Origin: Rhodospirillum sp.
Lineage (GTDB): Bacteria; Pseudomonadota; Alphaproteobacteria; Dongiales; Dongiaceae
Assembly: GCA_013822765.1 (NCBI GenBank)
Contig: PNKY01000001.1
Location: 1,178,001 to 1,242,000 of the forward strand
Direction: 5' to 3'
DNA: 64,000 nucleotides
This document shows, piece after piece, positions 43,352 through 52,259 of the stretch. The first letter of the stretch is position 1. Each line of letters begins with the position of its first letter. The position numbers and the translations under genes were made by a program. The notes beneath the pieces are model-generated. The model ran no database searches and had not been told where the DNA came from. It was given only the letters and a program-made list of their open reading frames with translations.

Positions 43352-44200
43352 TCATCCGGCTTGGCTCATCTGCCGGGCGTGATGTCGCACGTGGTCGGCG
43401 ATGAAGGTCTGGATGAAGTAATAACCGTGGTCATATCCCTGGTGCCGCCGCAGCACGATCGCCTGGTTGGCCTGGCGGCAGGCGTCTTCGAACAAATGCG
43501 GATGGAGCTGCTCGGCGAGGTACGGGTCGTCGAGCCCCTGGTCGATCAGAATGGTGGTCGACAGCCGGTTGTGCTGCACCAGCTCGCTGGCGTCGTACGC
43601 GCTCCACTGGCTGCGATCCTCGCCGAGATAGCCGCTGAACGCCTTCTTGCCCCAGGGCGAGCGGCTCGGCGCGGCGATCGGCGCGAATGCCGACACTGAA
43701 CGATATTGGCCGGGATTGCGCAGCGCCGCGACCAACGCGCCGTGCCCGCCCATCGAGTGGCCGAAAATGCCCTGGCGCCTCGGGTCGATCGGGAAGTTCT
43801 CCACCAGCACCCGCGGCAGTTCGGCGGTGATATAGCTGTACATCCGCCAGTATTCCGCCCACGGCGCCAGCGTGGCGTCGACATAGAAGCCGGCGCCGAA
43901 CCCGAAATCCCAATCGGAATCGGCGCCCGGGGTGCCGGTGCCGCGCGGGCTGGTGTCGGGCGCGGCAAGGGCGATGCCGGTCTCAGCCGCGAAACGCTGC
44001 CCGCCACCCTTCAGCACGAAAGTCTCTTCGGTGCAGGTCAGGCCGGCCAGGTAATAGAGCACGGGGACGCGCGCCCGCGCCGCGGCCGGCGGCAGATAGA
44101 GCGAGAACTTCATGGTGACGCCGCATTCCTTCGACGGATGGCTGGCGAAGATCTGCCATCCGTCGAAACAATGATGGCGTGAGGTCTCGGTGACGCTCAT
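43352..44200 (-). CDS. fghA: S-formylglutathione hydrolase
   Basis: The 282-residue protein is an alpha/beta hydrolase matching S-formylglutathione hydrolase: LAGLTCTEETF, nucleophile Ser149 in GHSMGGHGA, Asp224/225 in DQGLDDPYL and His258 in GYDHGYYF. It cleaves S-formylglutathione to formate and glutathione, the last step of glutathione-linked formaldehyde oxidation. It leads a five-gene operon with GST and an ABC importer, opposite xoxFGJ. The glutathione-dependent formaldehyde dehydrogenase gene is not in the window. Confidence 0.95.
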   Translation of the reverse strand: MSVTETSRHHCFDGWQIFASHPSKECGVTMKFSLYLPPAAARARVPVLYYLAGLTCTEETFVLKGGGQRFAAETGIALAAPDTSPRGTGTPGADSDWDFGFGAGFYVDATLAPWAEYWRMYSYITAELPRVLVENFPIDPRRQGIFGHSMGGHGALVAALRNPGQYRSVSAFAPIAAPSRSPWGKKAFSGYLGEDRSQWSAYDASELVQHNRLSTTILIDQGLDDPYLAEQLHPHLFEDACRQANQAIVLRRHQGYDHGYYFIQTFIADHVRHHARQMSQAG

Positions 44201-44530
44201 GTCGTGCAGCCGGGGCGGCCGGACAGCCCACGGCCGCAAACCTCAAAATCGCGGATTTCCAGGGGTCGGACGGCCTCGTTTCGCATTGCAGCGCGCGTTT
44301 CCATCCTCCGCGCTCCCTTTATTGCGTGAGCGTCCATTTGCCGGCCAGAACCATGCGCGGCACGAGTGGATTTTGCCCGTCTGCTCTGATTGAATGTTAA
44401 CGAGAAGTTCGCGCAGTCCGAAATTGGACTTTGGATCGAAGCCAATAGCACCGATAATGCAGCCACATGTCAGGCCGAGCGCCGACGGCCCCGCAACGAT
44501 AGAAATCGGCCGCGTTCTGGGAGATAGGCC
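44201..44530. other. 330-base divergent promoter region between fghA and the FIST gene
   Basis: No convincing gene is visible. It must hold the promoters for fghA and for the FIST gene. An inverted repeat (arms AGTCC and GGACT, 6-base spacer) at 44415-44430 is a candidate binding site for a regulator. A GGGAG ribosome site precedes the FIST ATG at 44531. Confidence 0.5.
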
Positions 44531-45733
44531 ATGTCGCTCGCGTATCAGCATGCGCCCGGGGAGGCGCCGGATCCCAATGCCGCGCACCGCTGCATCCGCT
44601 GGGCCTTGCAGGACGAGGCCATGGGCAAGACGCCGAAGGAGATGGTGAACGCCATCCTCGATTCCTTCACCGGCGTGAAGTCCGAGCTGGTCATGCTGTT
44701 CTGCTCGCCGCAGTTCCACATCGCCGAGGTCGCCGCCGCGGTCGGCGAATACGGCCTCGACGCCACGGTGATCGGCTGCACCACCGCCGGCGAGATCACG
44801 CCGCTTGGCCATCGCCGCGGCTCGATCATCGGCGTCAGCTTCGATGCCGAGCATTTCGTCGCGTCCGTCAAGCCGATCGAACGGCTGTGCGACTTCGAGA
44901 TCGCCGCCGGCTTCGCCGCCGCACGCGCCCTGCTGGCCGAGCAGGAACTGCTCCAGCAGCGCCTGGAGACGCCCCATACCTTCGCCATGCTCATCAACGA
45001 CAGCCTCGCCATGCGCGAGGAGGCGATCGTCAGCGCCTTCGGCGCGGCCCTGGGCCATGTCCCGCTGGTCGGCGGCTCGGCCGGCGTCAGCCCGACCGTG
45101 CGCGAGCCCAACATGTTCCTGGACGGACGGGTGCTGGAGAACGCCGCCCTGATGCTGCTGATCTCCACCGACCACGATTTCCGGGTGTTCCAGACCCAGC
45201 ATTTCAAGCCGCTCGACCTCAAGGTGGTGGTGACCAAGGCCGACCCCGCCAACCGCCTGGTGATGGAGATCAATGCCGAGCCGGCCGCCAAGGAGTATGC
45301 GCGGCTGCTGGGCCTCAGGCGCGATGACTTGACGCCCCAGGTGTTCGCCGCCCATCCGCTGGTGGTGCGCGCCGGCGGCCGCCACTATGCCCGCGCCATC
45401 CAGCAGGTGAACGAGGACGACAGCTTCCACTTCTTCTGCGCGATCGACGAAGGCATCGTGCTCAGCATCGCCGAAAGCGGCAACCTGGTCGCCGACCTCG
45501 AATCCCTGTTCACGCGCCTCACCGCCGATTTGGGGCCAGTCGAGGCCGTCCTCGGCTTCGACTGCATCCTGCGCTACATCGAGATGGAGCAGGGCCAGAT
45601 GCTGGGCGACATCTCGCGCCTGCTGACCGCCAACACCGTGATCGGCTTCAACACCTACGGCGAGCAGTTCGGCACCATGCATATGAGCCAGACCTTCACC
45701 GGCATCGCCTTCGGCTCGGCGCACGCGGGGTAG
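44531..45733 (+). CDS. FIST-domain sensory protein
   Basis: The 400-residue protein has the FIST N and C domains, with IGCTTAGEITPLGHRRGSII in the N domain and a C-terminal region ending TGIAFGSAHAG. FIST domains bind small molecules, possibly amino acids, and feed two-component systems. No membrane segment is seen, so it is cytoplasmic. The next gene, 13 bases away, is a hybrid histidine kinase. FIST genes next to NahK/ErcS-type kinases recur beside PQQ-dehydrogenase genes, so control of the C1 block is likely. Ligand unknown. Confidence 0.9.
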   Translation: MSLAYQHAPGEAPDPNAAHRCIRWALQDEAMGKTPKEMVNAILDSFTGVKSELVMLFCSPQFHIAEVAAAVGEYGLDATVIGCTTAGEITPLGHRRGSIIGVSFDAEHFVASVKPIERLCDFEIAAGFAAARALLAEQELLQQRLETPHTFAMLINDSLAMREEAIVSAFGAALGHVPLVGGSAGVSPTVREPNMFLDGRVLENAALMLLISTDHDFRVFQTQHFKPLDLKVVVTKADPANRLVMEINAEPAAKEYARLLGLRRDDLTPQVFAAHPLVVRAGGRHYARAIQQVNEDDSFHFFCAIDEGIVLSIAESGNLVADLESLFTRLTADLGPVEAVLGFDCILRYIEMEQGQMLGDISRLLTANTVIGFNTYGEQFGTMHMSQTFTGIAFGSAHAG

Positions 45734-45746
45734 CGGAGATCCTGGG

Positions 45747-48386
45747 ATGGCGGCTGACAGCGCCCCGAACGACGAGCTAGGCGAGCTGCGCACCAAGGTC
45801 GCGAAACTGACCGAGATCAACCGCGCCCTGATGCAGCGGGTCGAGCACGGGCTCGACCTGCACGGCAACGCCTATCACCTGTTCCAGGCCGCGATCCTCT
45901 TGGACCGCATGGTGAAGGATCGCACGCGTGAGCTGGAGCAGGCGCTGGAAGCGGTCGCCACCTCCAATCGCGAGCTGAACGAGGCGGCGGTCGTCAGCAT
46001 GACGACCCAGAACCGCCTGCAGGACGCGATCGACAGCATCTCCGAAGGGTTCGCGATCTTCGACCCGGAAGACCGGCTGATCCTGTTCAACCGGCGCTTC
46101 ACCGATTTCTGGCCCGGCCTCGGTGCCGAGATGCGCACCGGCCTCACGTTCCAGGGCCTCATCCGGATCGCGTTCGAGCGCGGCTGCATCGCCGCGCCGG
46201 ACGGGCAGAGCGCCGATGCCTGGATCGCCGACCGCATGCGCCAGCGCGAAAGCACCCGCCGCCACGGCGCCGACCGCTGGGTCTATGCGCAATCCAGCGG
46301 CCGCTGGGTCCAGGTCAACGACCGCCGGTCGATCGAAGGCGGCTTGGCCTCGATCTACACCGACATCACCGACGTCAAGGACGAGGAGCGCCAGGAGCGC
46401 GAACGCGCGCTCGCTGAGCGATCGCTGCATCTGCAGGCGACGCTGGAGAGCATGTCGATCGGCGTCGCGGTGTTCGACAAGGACCAGCGCCTAGTGACCG
46501 CCAACCGCCAGTATGGCGAGCTGCTGAGCCTGCCCGCCACCTTGCTGACGCCTGGCGCCGCCCTGCGCAGCTTCCAGCGCTTCAATGATCTGCGCGACGT
46601 GCCGGAGCTGGGCACCGCGTCGCCCATCATCACCACCCACGGCGGCGCGCCGGCGGAGGTGTCGGTGAATGGCCGCTGGTTCGCGATCAAGAGCGACCCG
46701 ATGCCCGACGGCGGCTTCGTGGTTTCCTATTCGGAGATCACCGACCGGCGCCAGGCCGAGGAGGCATTGCACGACAGCGAGGCGCGCATCCGCCTGTTCG
46801 CCAACGCGATGCCGACCATGATGTGCTACATCGACGAGCAGGAGCGGTATCAGTTCGTGAACCGCGCCTATCGCGCGGCCTTCGCCCGCGACGGCGGCAA
46901 GCTGGTCGGGCGCAAGATGCGCGCGATCCTCGGCGAGGTGGAGTACAATTTCCGGCGCAGCTATATCGAACGGGCGCTTGCCGGCTCCACCAGCGTGTTC
47001 GACGTCGGCCTGCCCTCCGCCGACGGCGATCCGCGTTTCGGCCTCGCCACCTACGTGCCGCATCGCAGCGCCTCGGGCCGGGTGATGGGCTTCTTCACCC
47101 TGATTCAGGACATCACCGAGCGCCGCCGCACCCAGCACATGCTGGAGATGGCGAAGGAGGACCTGGAGCGCCGGGTCTATGAGCGCACCGCCAGCCTGCA
47201 AGAGCTGAACGAGACCCTGGTGCGCGAGATCGAGGAGAGGCGCCGCATCGCGCGCGAGCTGCGCTCCGCCAAGGTCGAGGCGGAGCTCGCGAACGCCAGC
47301 AAGACCCAGTTCCTGGCGGACGCCAGCCACGACCTGTTGCAGCCGCTCAACACCGCGCGCCTGTTCATCGCCTCGATCCAGGGCGGTAAGCTGCCGCGCC
47401 GCACCGCCGACTATGTCGAGAAGGTCGACCGAGCGCTGGTCAACATCGAGGATATCCTCAACATTCTGCTCGACATCTCAAAGATGGAGTCCGGCCGGGT
47501 GAACGTGCAGCTCGGCCCGGTTCCGCTCGGGCCGCTGATGCTCTCGCTGCGCGACGAGCTGGCGCCGCTGGCGGAGCGCGCCGGCCTCAAGCTTTCAGTG
47601 CTGTCGACCTCGCTCAGCGTGCGCACCGATGTCCGCCTGCTGCGCCGCCTGCTGCAGAACCTGCTTAGCAATGCCTGCCGCTACACGCCCAAGGGCAAGG
47701 TGCTGTTCGGCGTGCGCCGGCGCGGCAAGTTCGTCGAGATCCAGGTCGCCGACACCGGCATCGGCATTCCCCAGGACAAGCACGACGAGATCTTCGCGGA
47801 ATTCCGGCGCCTCGCCGATCTCGCCGGCGGCGCCAAGGGCTATGGCCTTGGGCTCTCCATCGTGCGCCGCATCAGCCGCCTGCTCGACCACCCCGTCCAC
47901 GTGCGTTCGCAGGTGGGCAAGGGCTCGGTCTTCACGGTGCTCGTTCCGATCAGCGAGGATGCCGCCCAGGCCCGCCCGATCCAGGCGCCGCGCCTGCCGC
48001 GCCATCGCACCATCGACGGCGTGCGCGTGCTGGTGATCGACAACGAGGCGCAGGTGCTGGAGGGCATGACCAGCCTGCTCGACACCTGGCGCTGCCGGGT
48101 CATCGCGGCCTCCAACGCAGAAGGCGCGCTGTCCGAGCTCGACCGCACTGGGGAGACACCGGAACTGTTGCTGGTCGATTACCACTTGGACCACGGCCGC
48201 GTCGGCACCGAGGCGATCCGCGCCATCCGCAAGCGGGTCGACGCGGGCATTCCGGCGGCGATCATCACCGCCGACCACAGCCCATCCATTCAGGATGACG
48301 TGCGCAAGCTCGCAGGCGTCAGCCTGCTGCTGAAGCCGATCAAGCCAGCGCGCCTAAGGGCGCTGATTGCCTCGGTCCGAGAGTGA
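45747..48386 (+). CDS. Hybrid histidine kinase with three PAS domains (NahK/ErcS type)
   Basis: The 879-residue protein has an N-terminal coiled coil (1-80), three PAS domains (about 85-215, 225-330, 335-465), a second helical stretch, HisKA with His528 (DASHDLLQPLN), an HATPase domain (ADTGIGIP, GYGLGLSIV) and a C-terminal receiver with Asp811 (LLLVDYHLD). No membrane segment is seen, so it senses cytoplasmic signals. Relatives in Pseudomonas control ethanol oxidation by PQQ enzymes. The receiver may accept the phosphate and pass it on, or act as a brake. It follows the FIST gene, and its end overlaps a convergent LuxR-type regulator by 33 bases. Confidence 0.92.
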   Translation: MAADSAPNDELGELRTKVAKLTEINRALMQRVEHGLDLHGNAYHLFQAAILLDRMVKDRTRELEQALEAVATSNRELNEAAVVSMTTQNRLQDAIDSISEGFAIFDPEDRLILFNRRFTDFWPGLGAEMRTGLTFQGLIRIAFERGCIAAPDGQSADAWIADRMRQRESTRRHGADRWVYAQSSGRWVQVNDRRSIEGGLASIYTDITDVKDEERQERERALAERSLHLQATLESMSIGVAVFDKDQRLVTANRQYGELLSLPATLLTPGAALRSFQRFNDLRDVPELGTASPIITTHGGAPAEVSVNGRWFAIKSDPMPDGGFVVSYSEITDRRQAEEALHDSEARIRLFANAMPTMMCYIDEQERYQFVNRAYRAAFARDGGKLVGRKMRAILGEVEYNFRRSYIERALAGSTSVFDVGLPSADGDPRFGLATYVPHRSASGRVMGFFTLIQDITERRRTQHMLEMAKEDLERRVYERTASLQELNETLVREIEERRRIARELRSAKVEAELANASKTQFLADASHDLLQPLNTARLFIASIQGGKLPRRTADYVEKVDRALVNIEDILNILLDISKMESGRVNVQLGPVPLGPLMLSLRDELAPLAERAGLKLSVLSTSLSVRTDVRLLRRLLQNLLSNACRYTPKGKVLFGVRRRGKFVEIQVADTGIGIPQDKHDEIFAEFRRLADLAGGAKGYGLGLSIVRRISRLLDHPVHVRSQVGKGSVFTVLVPISEDAAQARPIQAPRLPRHRTIDGVRVLVIDNEAQVLEGMTSLLDTWRCRVIAASNAEGALSELDRTGETPELLLVDYHLDHGRVGTEAIRAIRKRVDAGIPAAIITADHSPSIQDDVRKLAGVSLLLKPIKPARLRALIASVRE

Positions 48387-49040
48387 GGCCTGGCGGCAGT
48401 ATTTCTGGTACAGGATGACCGCCTGGGTGCGGCGCGAGACCCCGAGCTTCTGCAACAAGCTCGAGACGTGCGCCTTGACCGTGGTCAGCTGGACGTCGAT
48501 CGCGTAGGCGATTTGCTTGTTGAGCAGGCCCTGCGCCATCAGCTCCAGCACCTTCCATTGCTGGTTGGTGAGCAGCTCGAACCGGCAGCGCATCGCGTCG
48601 TCCAGTTCCTCGCTGTCGTCGGTCTCCTCGGCGCGGGTGTGGCCGATCTGGCTGTCGTTCGGCGTGAAGCTGCCGCCGTCCAGGATGGTCTGGATCGCGT
48701 CGGCGATCCCGGCTCGCGGCAGCGATTTGGGAATATATCCGATGGCGCCGGCATCGAAGCACTGCTGCACCACCATGCTGTCATCGAGCGCGGAGATGAC
48801 CGCGATCGGAATATCCGGCCGGCGGCGGCGCAAGGTGCGCACGCCCTTGACCCCGCTCATGCCCGGCATGCGCAGGTCCAGTAGCACCAGATCGATGTCG
48901 TTGGCATTGGCGACCTGATCGATCGCCTCGGTCATCGAGCCGGCCTCAAGGACGCCGACCCGGTCGAACATGGTGCGCAAGGCATCCGCGATCGCTTCGC
49001 GAAACAGCGGATGGTCGTCGGCCACCAGGACAGTCGTCAT
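48354..49040 (-). CDS. LuxR/NarL-type response regulator
   Basis: The 228-residue protein has a receiver (VADDH at the acidic pocket, phosphoryl Asp55 in VLLDLRMPG, PKSLPRAG with the conserved Lys) and a C-terminal LuxR helix-turn-helix (LTNQQWKVLELMAQGLLNKQ). It resembles AgmR/ErbR/MxbM-type regulators of quinoprotein genes. It is convergent with the hybrid kinase and probably its partner. Likely targets are the xoxF, pqq and fghA promoters, but this is inferred. Confidence 0.92.
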   Translation of the reverse strand: MTTVLVADDHPLFREAIADALRTMFDRVGVLEAGSMTEAIDQVANANDIDLVLLDLRMPGMSGVKGVRTLRRRRPDIPIAVISALDDSMVVQQCFDAGAIGYIPKSLPRAGIADAIQTILDGGSFTPNDSQIGHTRAEETDDSEELDDAMRCRFELLTNQQWKVLELMAQGLLNKQIAYAIDVQLTTVKAHVSSLLQKLGVSRRTQAVILYQKYCRQASLSDRGNQRP

Positions 49041-49365
49041 GCGGCGTCGTTCCTTCCCAGAGGCGGCGCTCCCCGCGCACGCCGATTTTTACGGCTTTTT
49101 CTCATTGAATCCCCGATGTGGGGCCCTGTCAACAAGCATGGCGGGGACATTTTCCTTTATCCAGTATTCCCACTATGGGGTGCAGGAACTACTCTTCATT
49201 TCCGTAAAATTTGACAATGTTATCAAAGTATTAGTCCGAAATGACTATGGCTATATTAGGCTCTGATTAATAATTCTCGTCTTTATTCGAAGCGAGCGAG
49301 TCAGTCGAGCCGCCATTATTAGCGACCCCGACATCTCGCGCCCAGACATTCAACAGGACTTGATA
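49041..49365. other. 325-base AT-rich gap between response regulator and RTX gene
   Basis: Base composition drops well below the rest of the window, mainly between 49190 and 49290, in contrast to the G/C-rich genes on both sides. A TTGACA at 49211-49216 has no well-spaced -10. No protein-like frame was found. It presumably contains the promoters of the two divergent genes. Confidence 0.5.
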
Positions 49366-51993
49366 ATGGCAACGCTCTACGTTTCGCCAAACGGCGCTGG
49401 CTTGCGTGATGGATCCTCGATCGCGAACGCAGGCACCCTCGCCAATCTCAACCAGTTCATCCAATCGGCCGGACCGGGCGGCGAAGTGCTGCTGTTGGCG
49501 GACCAGGGCGCCTACCAGCAGAACACTCAGCTCTCGATCAGCAAGGGCGGAACCGAGGGCGCGCCGGTCACCATCCGCGGCATCGACAGCAGCGGCGATC
49601 CGATGGCGGCGGAGATCGTGGGATCGCGCTCGTCCACCTGGACCTACGGCATGAGCGAGGGCAACGAGCTGTTCCGCCTGCTGTCCGGCGCCAACAACCT
49701 GGTGTTCGAGGACCTCTCCACCAGCTACTTCGGCAACGGCGTGTTCCGTGTCGGCGCGGACATCTCCAACCTCACCATCCGCGACGTCGACGCCAGCAAT
49801 GTCGCCCGCTTTGTCGAGAACTACGTGTCGGGCACCGCGACCTCCGCAACCATCAGCGGCCTGACGGTCCAGGACGTCAACGTCACCGACTATTCGCGCA
49901 GCGTGATCCGCCTGCAATACGACACCCACGACGTGGTGATCGACAACGTGGTCGGCGACAGCGAGCGCACCTTCGGCGGGCTCTACGTCTGCGGCATCGC
50001 GCTCGATGGCACGGCGCACGACGTCGTCATCTCCGACACCGTGATGAAGAACAACTTCGGCCAGGGCACCGCCAGCGAATACTGGAACGGCGACGGCTTC
50101 TCGACCGAACGCAACGTCTACAACGTGCGCTTCGAGAATACCGTGGCGTCCGGCAACACCGACGCCGGCTATGACCTCAAGTCCAGCAGCACGGCCCTGG
50201 TGAACACGGTCGCGGACGGCAACAACCGCAACTACCGCTTCTGGTCCACCTCCATCACGATGGAGGGCGGCAGCAGCCTCAATCCGACTTATTACGGCGG
50301 CAACACCGACACCGCCCATGTCTGGCTTGGCGTGGACGCGGAAGCGACGATCGACAACCTGACGTTCTCCGACGCGCTATTGCCGCAGGTCCTGTTCGAC
50401 ATGACCAAGGGCGGCGCGACCGTGCATCTCGCCGACACCGTCATCCCACTGCTCTACCAGCCGCTGATCCTGCTCAAGAACGGCTCGCTCCTCGACATCC
50501 TGCCGTCCAATGCGGCGCCAACCGGCGTGACGCTGGCTGGCGGCACGGTCGAGGAGAACGCAATCGTCGGCACCGTGGTCGGCACGCTCGGCGCGGTGGA
50601 TCCGGATACCGGCGACACCCACAGCTTCGCTCTGACCGGCGGCGCCACCAACCTGTTCGAACTTGCCGGCAACCAGATCCGTGTCAAGGCCGGTGCGTCC
50701 ATCGATTTCGAGTCTCAATCCTCCCATGCGCTCACGGTCAAGGTCACCGACCAGGACGGCCTCAGCACCACCACGGCCGTGACGATCGGCGTAGCCAACG
50801 TGGTGGAGACCGGAACCACGGGCCACGATGTGCTGGCTGGCGGCGCTGGCGGCGATCGCCTCACCGGCGGCTTGGGCAACGACACCTATACCGTGAACAA
50901 TGCCGGCGACATCGTGGTCGAGCTCGCGAGCCAGGGCGCCGATCATGTGAAGGCCAGCATCGCGAGCTACACGCTCGCGGCCAACGTCGAGACCCTGACC
51001 TTCGTTGGCACCGGCGGCTTCGCCGGCACCGGCAACACGCTCAACAATGTCATCACCGGCGGCGTAGGGAACGACACGCTGCGCAGCGGCGGTGGCAACG
51101 ACACCATCTACGGCAGCGCCGGCAACGATACCGTCTACGGCGAGGGCGGCATCGACCTGGTCTATGCCGGCGATGGCACGGACAAAGTCTTCGGCGGCGC
51201 GTCCAACGACCGGTTGTCCGGCGATGCTGGCGACGATTGGCTGCTGGGCGAGAGTAACCGCGATAATCTCTACGGCTGGACCGGCAACGACCTGCTCGAC
51301 GGCGGCGCCGACAACGACAACATGATCGGCTGCGCCGGCAACGACACCTACATCGTGAACAGCATCGGCGATCTCGTCACCGAGAAGGCGAATGAAGGAA
51401 CCGACACCGTGCAAAGCTCGGTGACCTACACGCTTGCGGCCAACACCGAGAATTTGACCCTCACCGGCACCGCGGCGATCAAGGGCACTGGCAACACCGC
51501 CAACAACATGATCGTCGGCAACGCCGCCGCCAACACGCTCAGCGGCGGCAGCGGCAACGACATTCTCAGCGGCGGCGTCGGCAATGACGTCATGACCGGC
51601 GGGCAAGGAGCAGATACCTACGTCGTCGCACCCGACGGCGGCAGCGATCTCATCTCCAACGCCGACACCGATCTCGGTGCGGACAAGCTGGTGTTCGGCG
51701 CCGGCATCGCGGAGGATCAGCTGTGGTTCGCGCGCAGCGGCAACGATCTGGTGGTCAGCGTTCTCGGTGCCACCGATCGCGCGACCTTGCAGGGCTGGTA
51801 CGCGAGCAGCAGCAACCAGCTCGATCGTTTCGAGCTGAGCGACGGCGCGACCCTCGCGGCCACGCAGGTCCAGCAGCTGGTCGACGCGATGTCCGCCTTC
51901 AGCGCGCCGCCGTCGAGCATGAGTTCTCTGACATTGGCGCAACAACAATCTGTCGAATCTGTGATTGTGGCAAATTGGCACTCGGCCACATGA
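49366..51993 (+). CDS. RTX beta-helix protein with cadherin-like insert, type I secretion substrate
   Basis: The 875-residue protein has an N-terminal right-handed beta-helix (residues 1-370, starting TLYVSPNGAGLRDGSSIANA), a cadherin-like domain at about 380-475 (TVEENAIVGTVVGTLG) and many RTX nonapeptides of the GGxGxD type (for example GGVGNDTLRSGGGNDTIYGS). The end has the haemolysin-related Ca-binding domain and a C-terminal region shared with the next RTX gene. There is no Sec signal, as expected for type I secretion. RTX repeats bind calcium outside the cell. The beta-helix could be a polysaccharide lyase, epimerase or adhesin; no catalytic residues are identifiable. Confidence 0.87.
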   Translation: MATLYVSPNGAGLRDGSSIANAGTLANLNQFIQSAGPGGEVLLLADQGAYQQNTQLSISKGGTEGAPVTIRGIDSSGDPMAAEIVGSRSSTWTYGMSEGNELFRLLSGANNLVFEDLSTSYFGNGVFRVGADISNLTIRDVDASNVARFVENYVSGTATSATISGLTVQDVNVTDYSRSVIRLQYDTHDVVIDNVVGDSERTFGGLYVCGIALDGTAHDVVISDTVMKNNFGQGTASEYWNGDGFSTERNVYNVRFENTVASGNTDAGYDLKSSSTALVNTVADGNNRNYRFWSTSITMEGGSSLNPTYYGGNTDTAHVWLGVDAEATIDNLTFSDALLPQVLFDMTKGGATVHLADTVIPLLYQPLILLKNGSLLDILPSNAAPTGVTLAGGTVEENAIVGTVVGTLGAVDPDTGDTHSFALTGGATNLFELAGNQIRVKAGASIDFESQSSHALTVKVTDQDGLSTTTAVTIGVANVVETGTTGHDVLAGGAGGDRLTGGLGNDTYTVNNAGDIVVELASQGADHVKASIASYTLAANVETLTFVGTGGFAGTGNTLNNVITGGVGNDTLRSGGGNDTIYGSAGNDTVYGEGGIDLVYAGDGTDKVFGGASNDRLSGDAGDDWLLGESNRDNLYGWTGNDLLDGGADNDNMIGCAGNDTYIVNSIGDLVTEKANEGTDTVQSSVTYTLAANTENLTLTGTAAIKGTGNTANNMIVGNAAANTLSGGSGNDILSGGVGNDVMTGGQGADTYVVAPDGGSDLISNADTDLGADKLVFGAGIAEDQLWFARSGNDLVVSVLGATDRATLQGWYASSSNQLDRFELSDGATLAATQVQQLVDAMSAFSAPPSSMSSLTLAQQQSVESVIVANWHSAT

Positions 51994-52259
51994 CTTCGGC
52001 CAATTGACAGAGTCGACGGCCCGTCGCTAATTGTAATAATAATTGCATGCTCGCAGCGAAGGCGTCTGGGTGGCTGCCTTCGCCTGCGTGGGGGAAAGAC
52101 CGAATAGGGTCACGTGATGCGCCTTGAGCCGAAGCCGATCTGGCATCGGTTCTCGAGGCGCAATCGCTTTTTGAGTCTTGGGGATTTCGACGCGCGTGCC
52201 GGCTGACTGCCGACCGCGCGGACGGGTCAATTTGCCTGCAAGCATTCGGAAGGCGCACC

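Noticed and set aside
44197-44466. 89-codon minus-strand frame between fghA and the FIST gene
   Set aside because: Composition is not protein-like, it overlaps the fghA start region, and no ribosome site is seen.
49211-49257. TTGACA and TATATT before the first RTX gene as a promoter
   Set aside because: The hexamers are 35 bases apart, so they cannot form one sigma70 promoter.
50820-51660. Short DNA repeats that could suggest a CRISPR or tandem-repeat element
   Set aside because: They encode RTX nonapeptides in frame; spacing and sequence follow protein repeats, not a CRISPR array.
50377-51981. 534-codon minus-strand frame opposite the first RTX gene
   Set aside because: Antisense image of the repeated RTX codons; the repetition explains its length.
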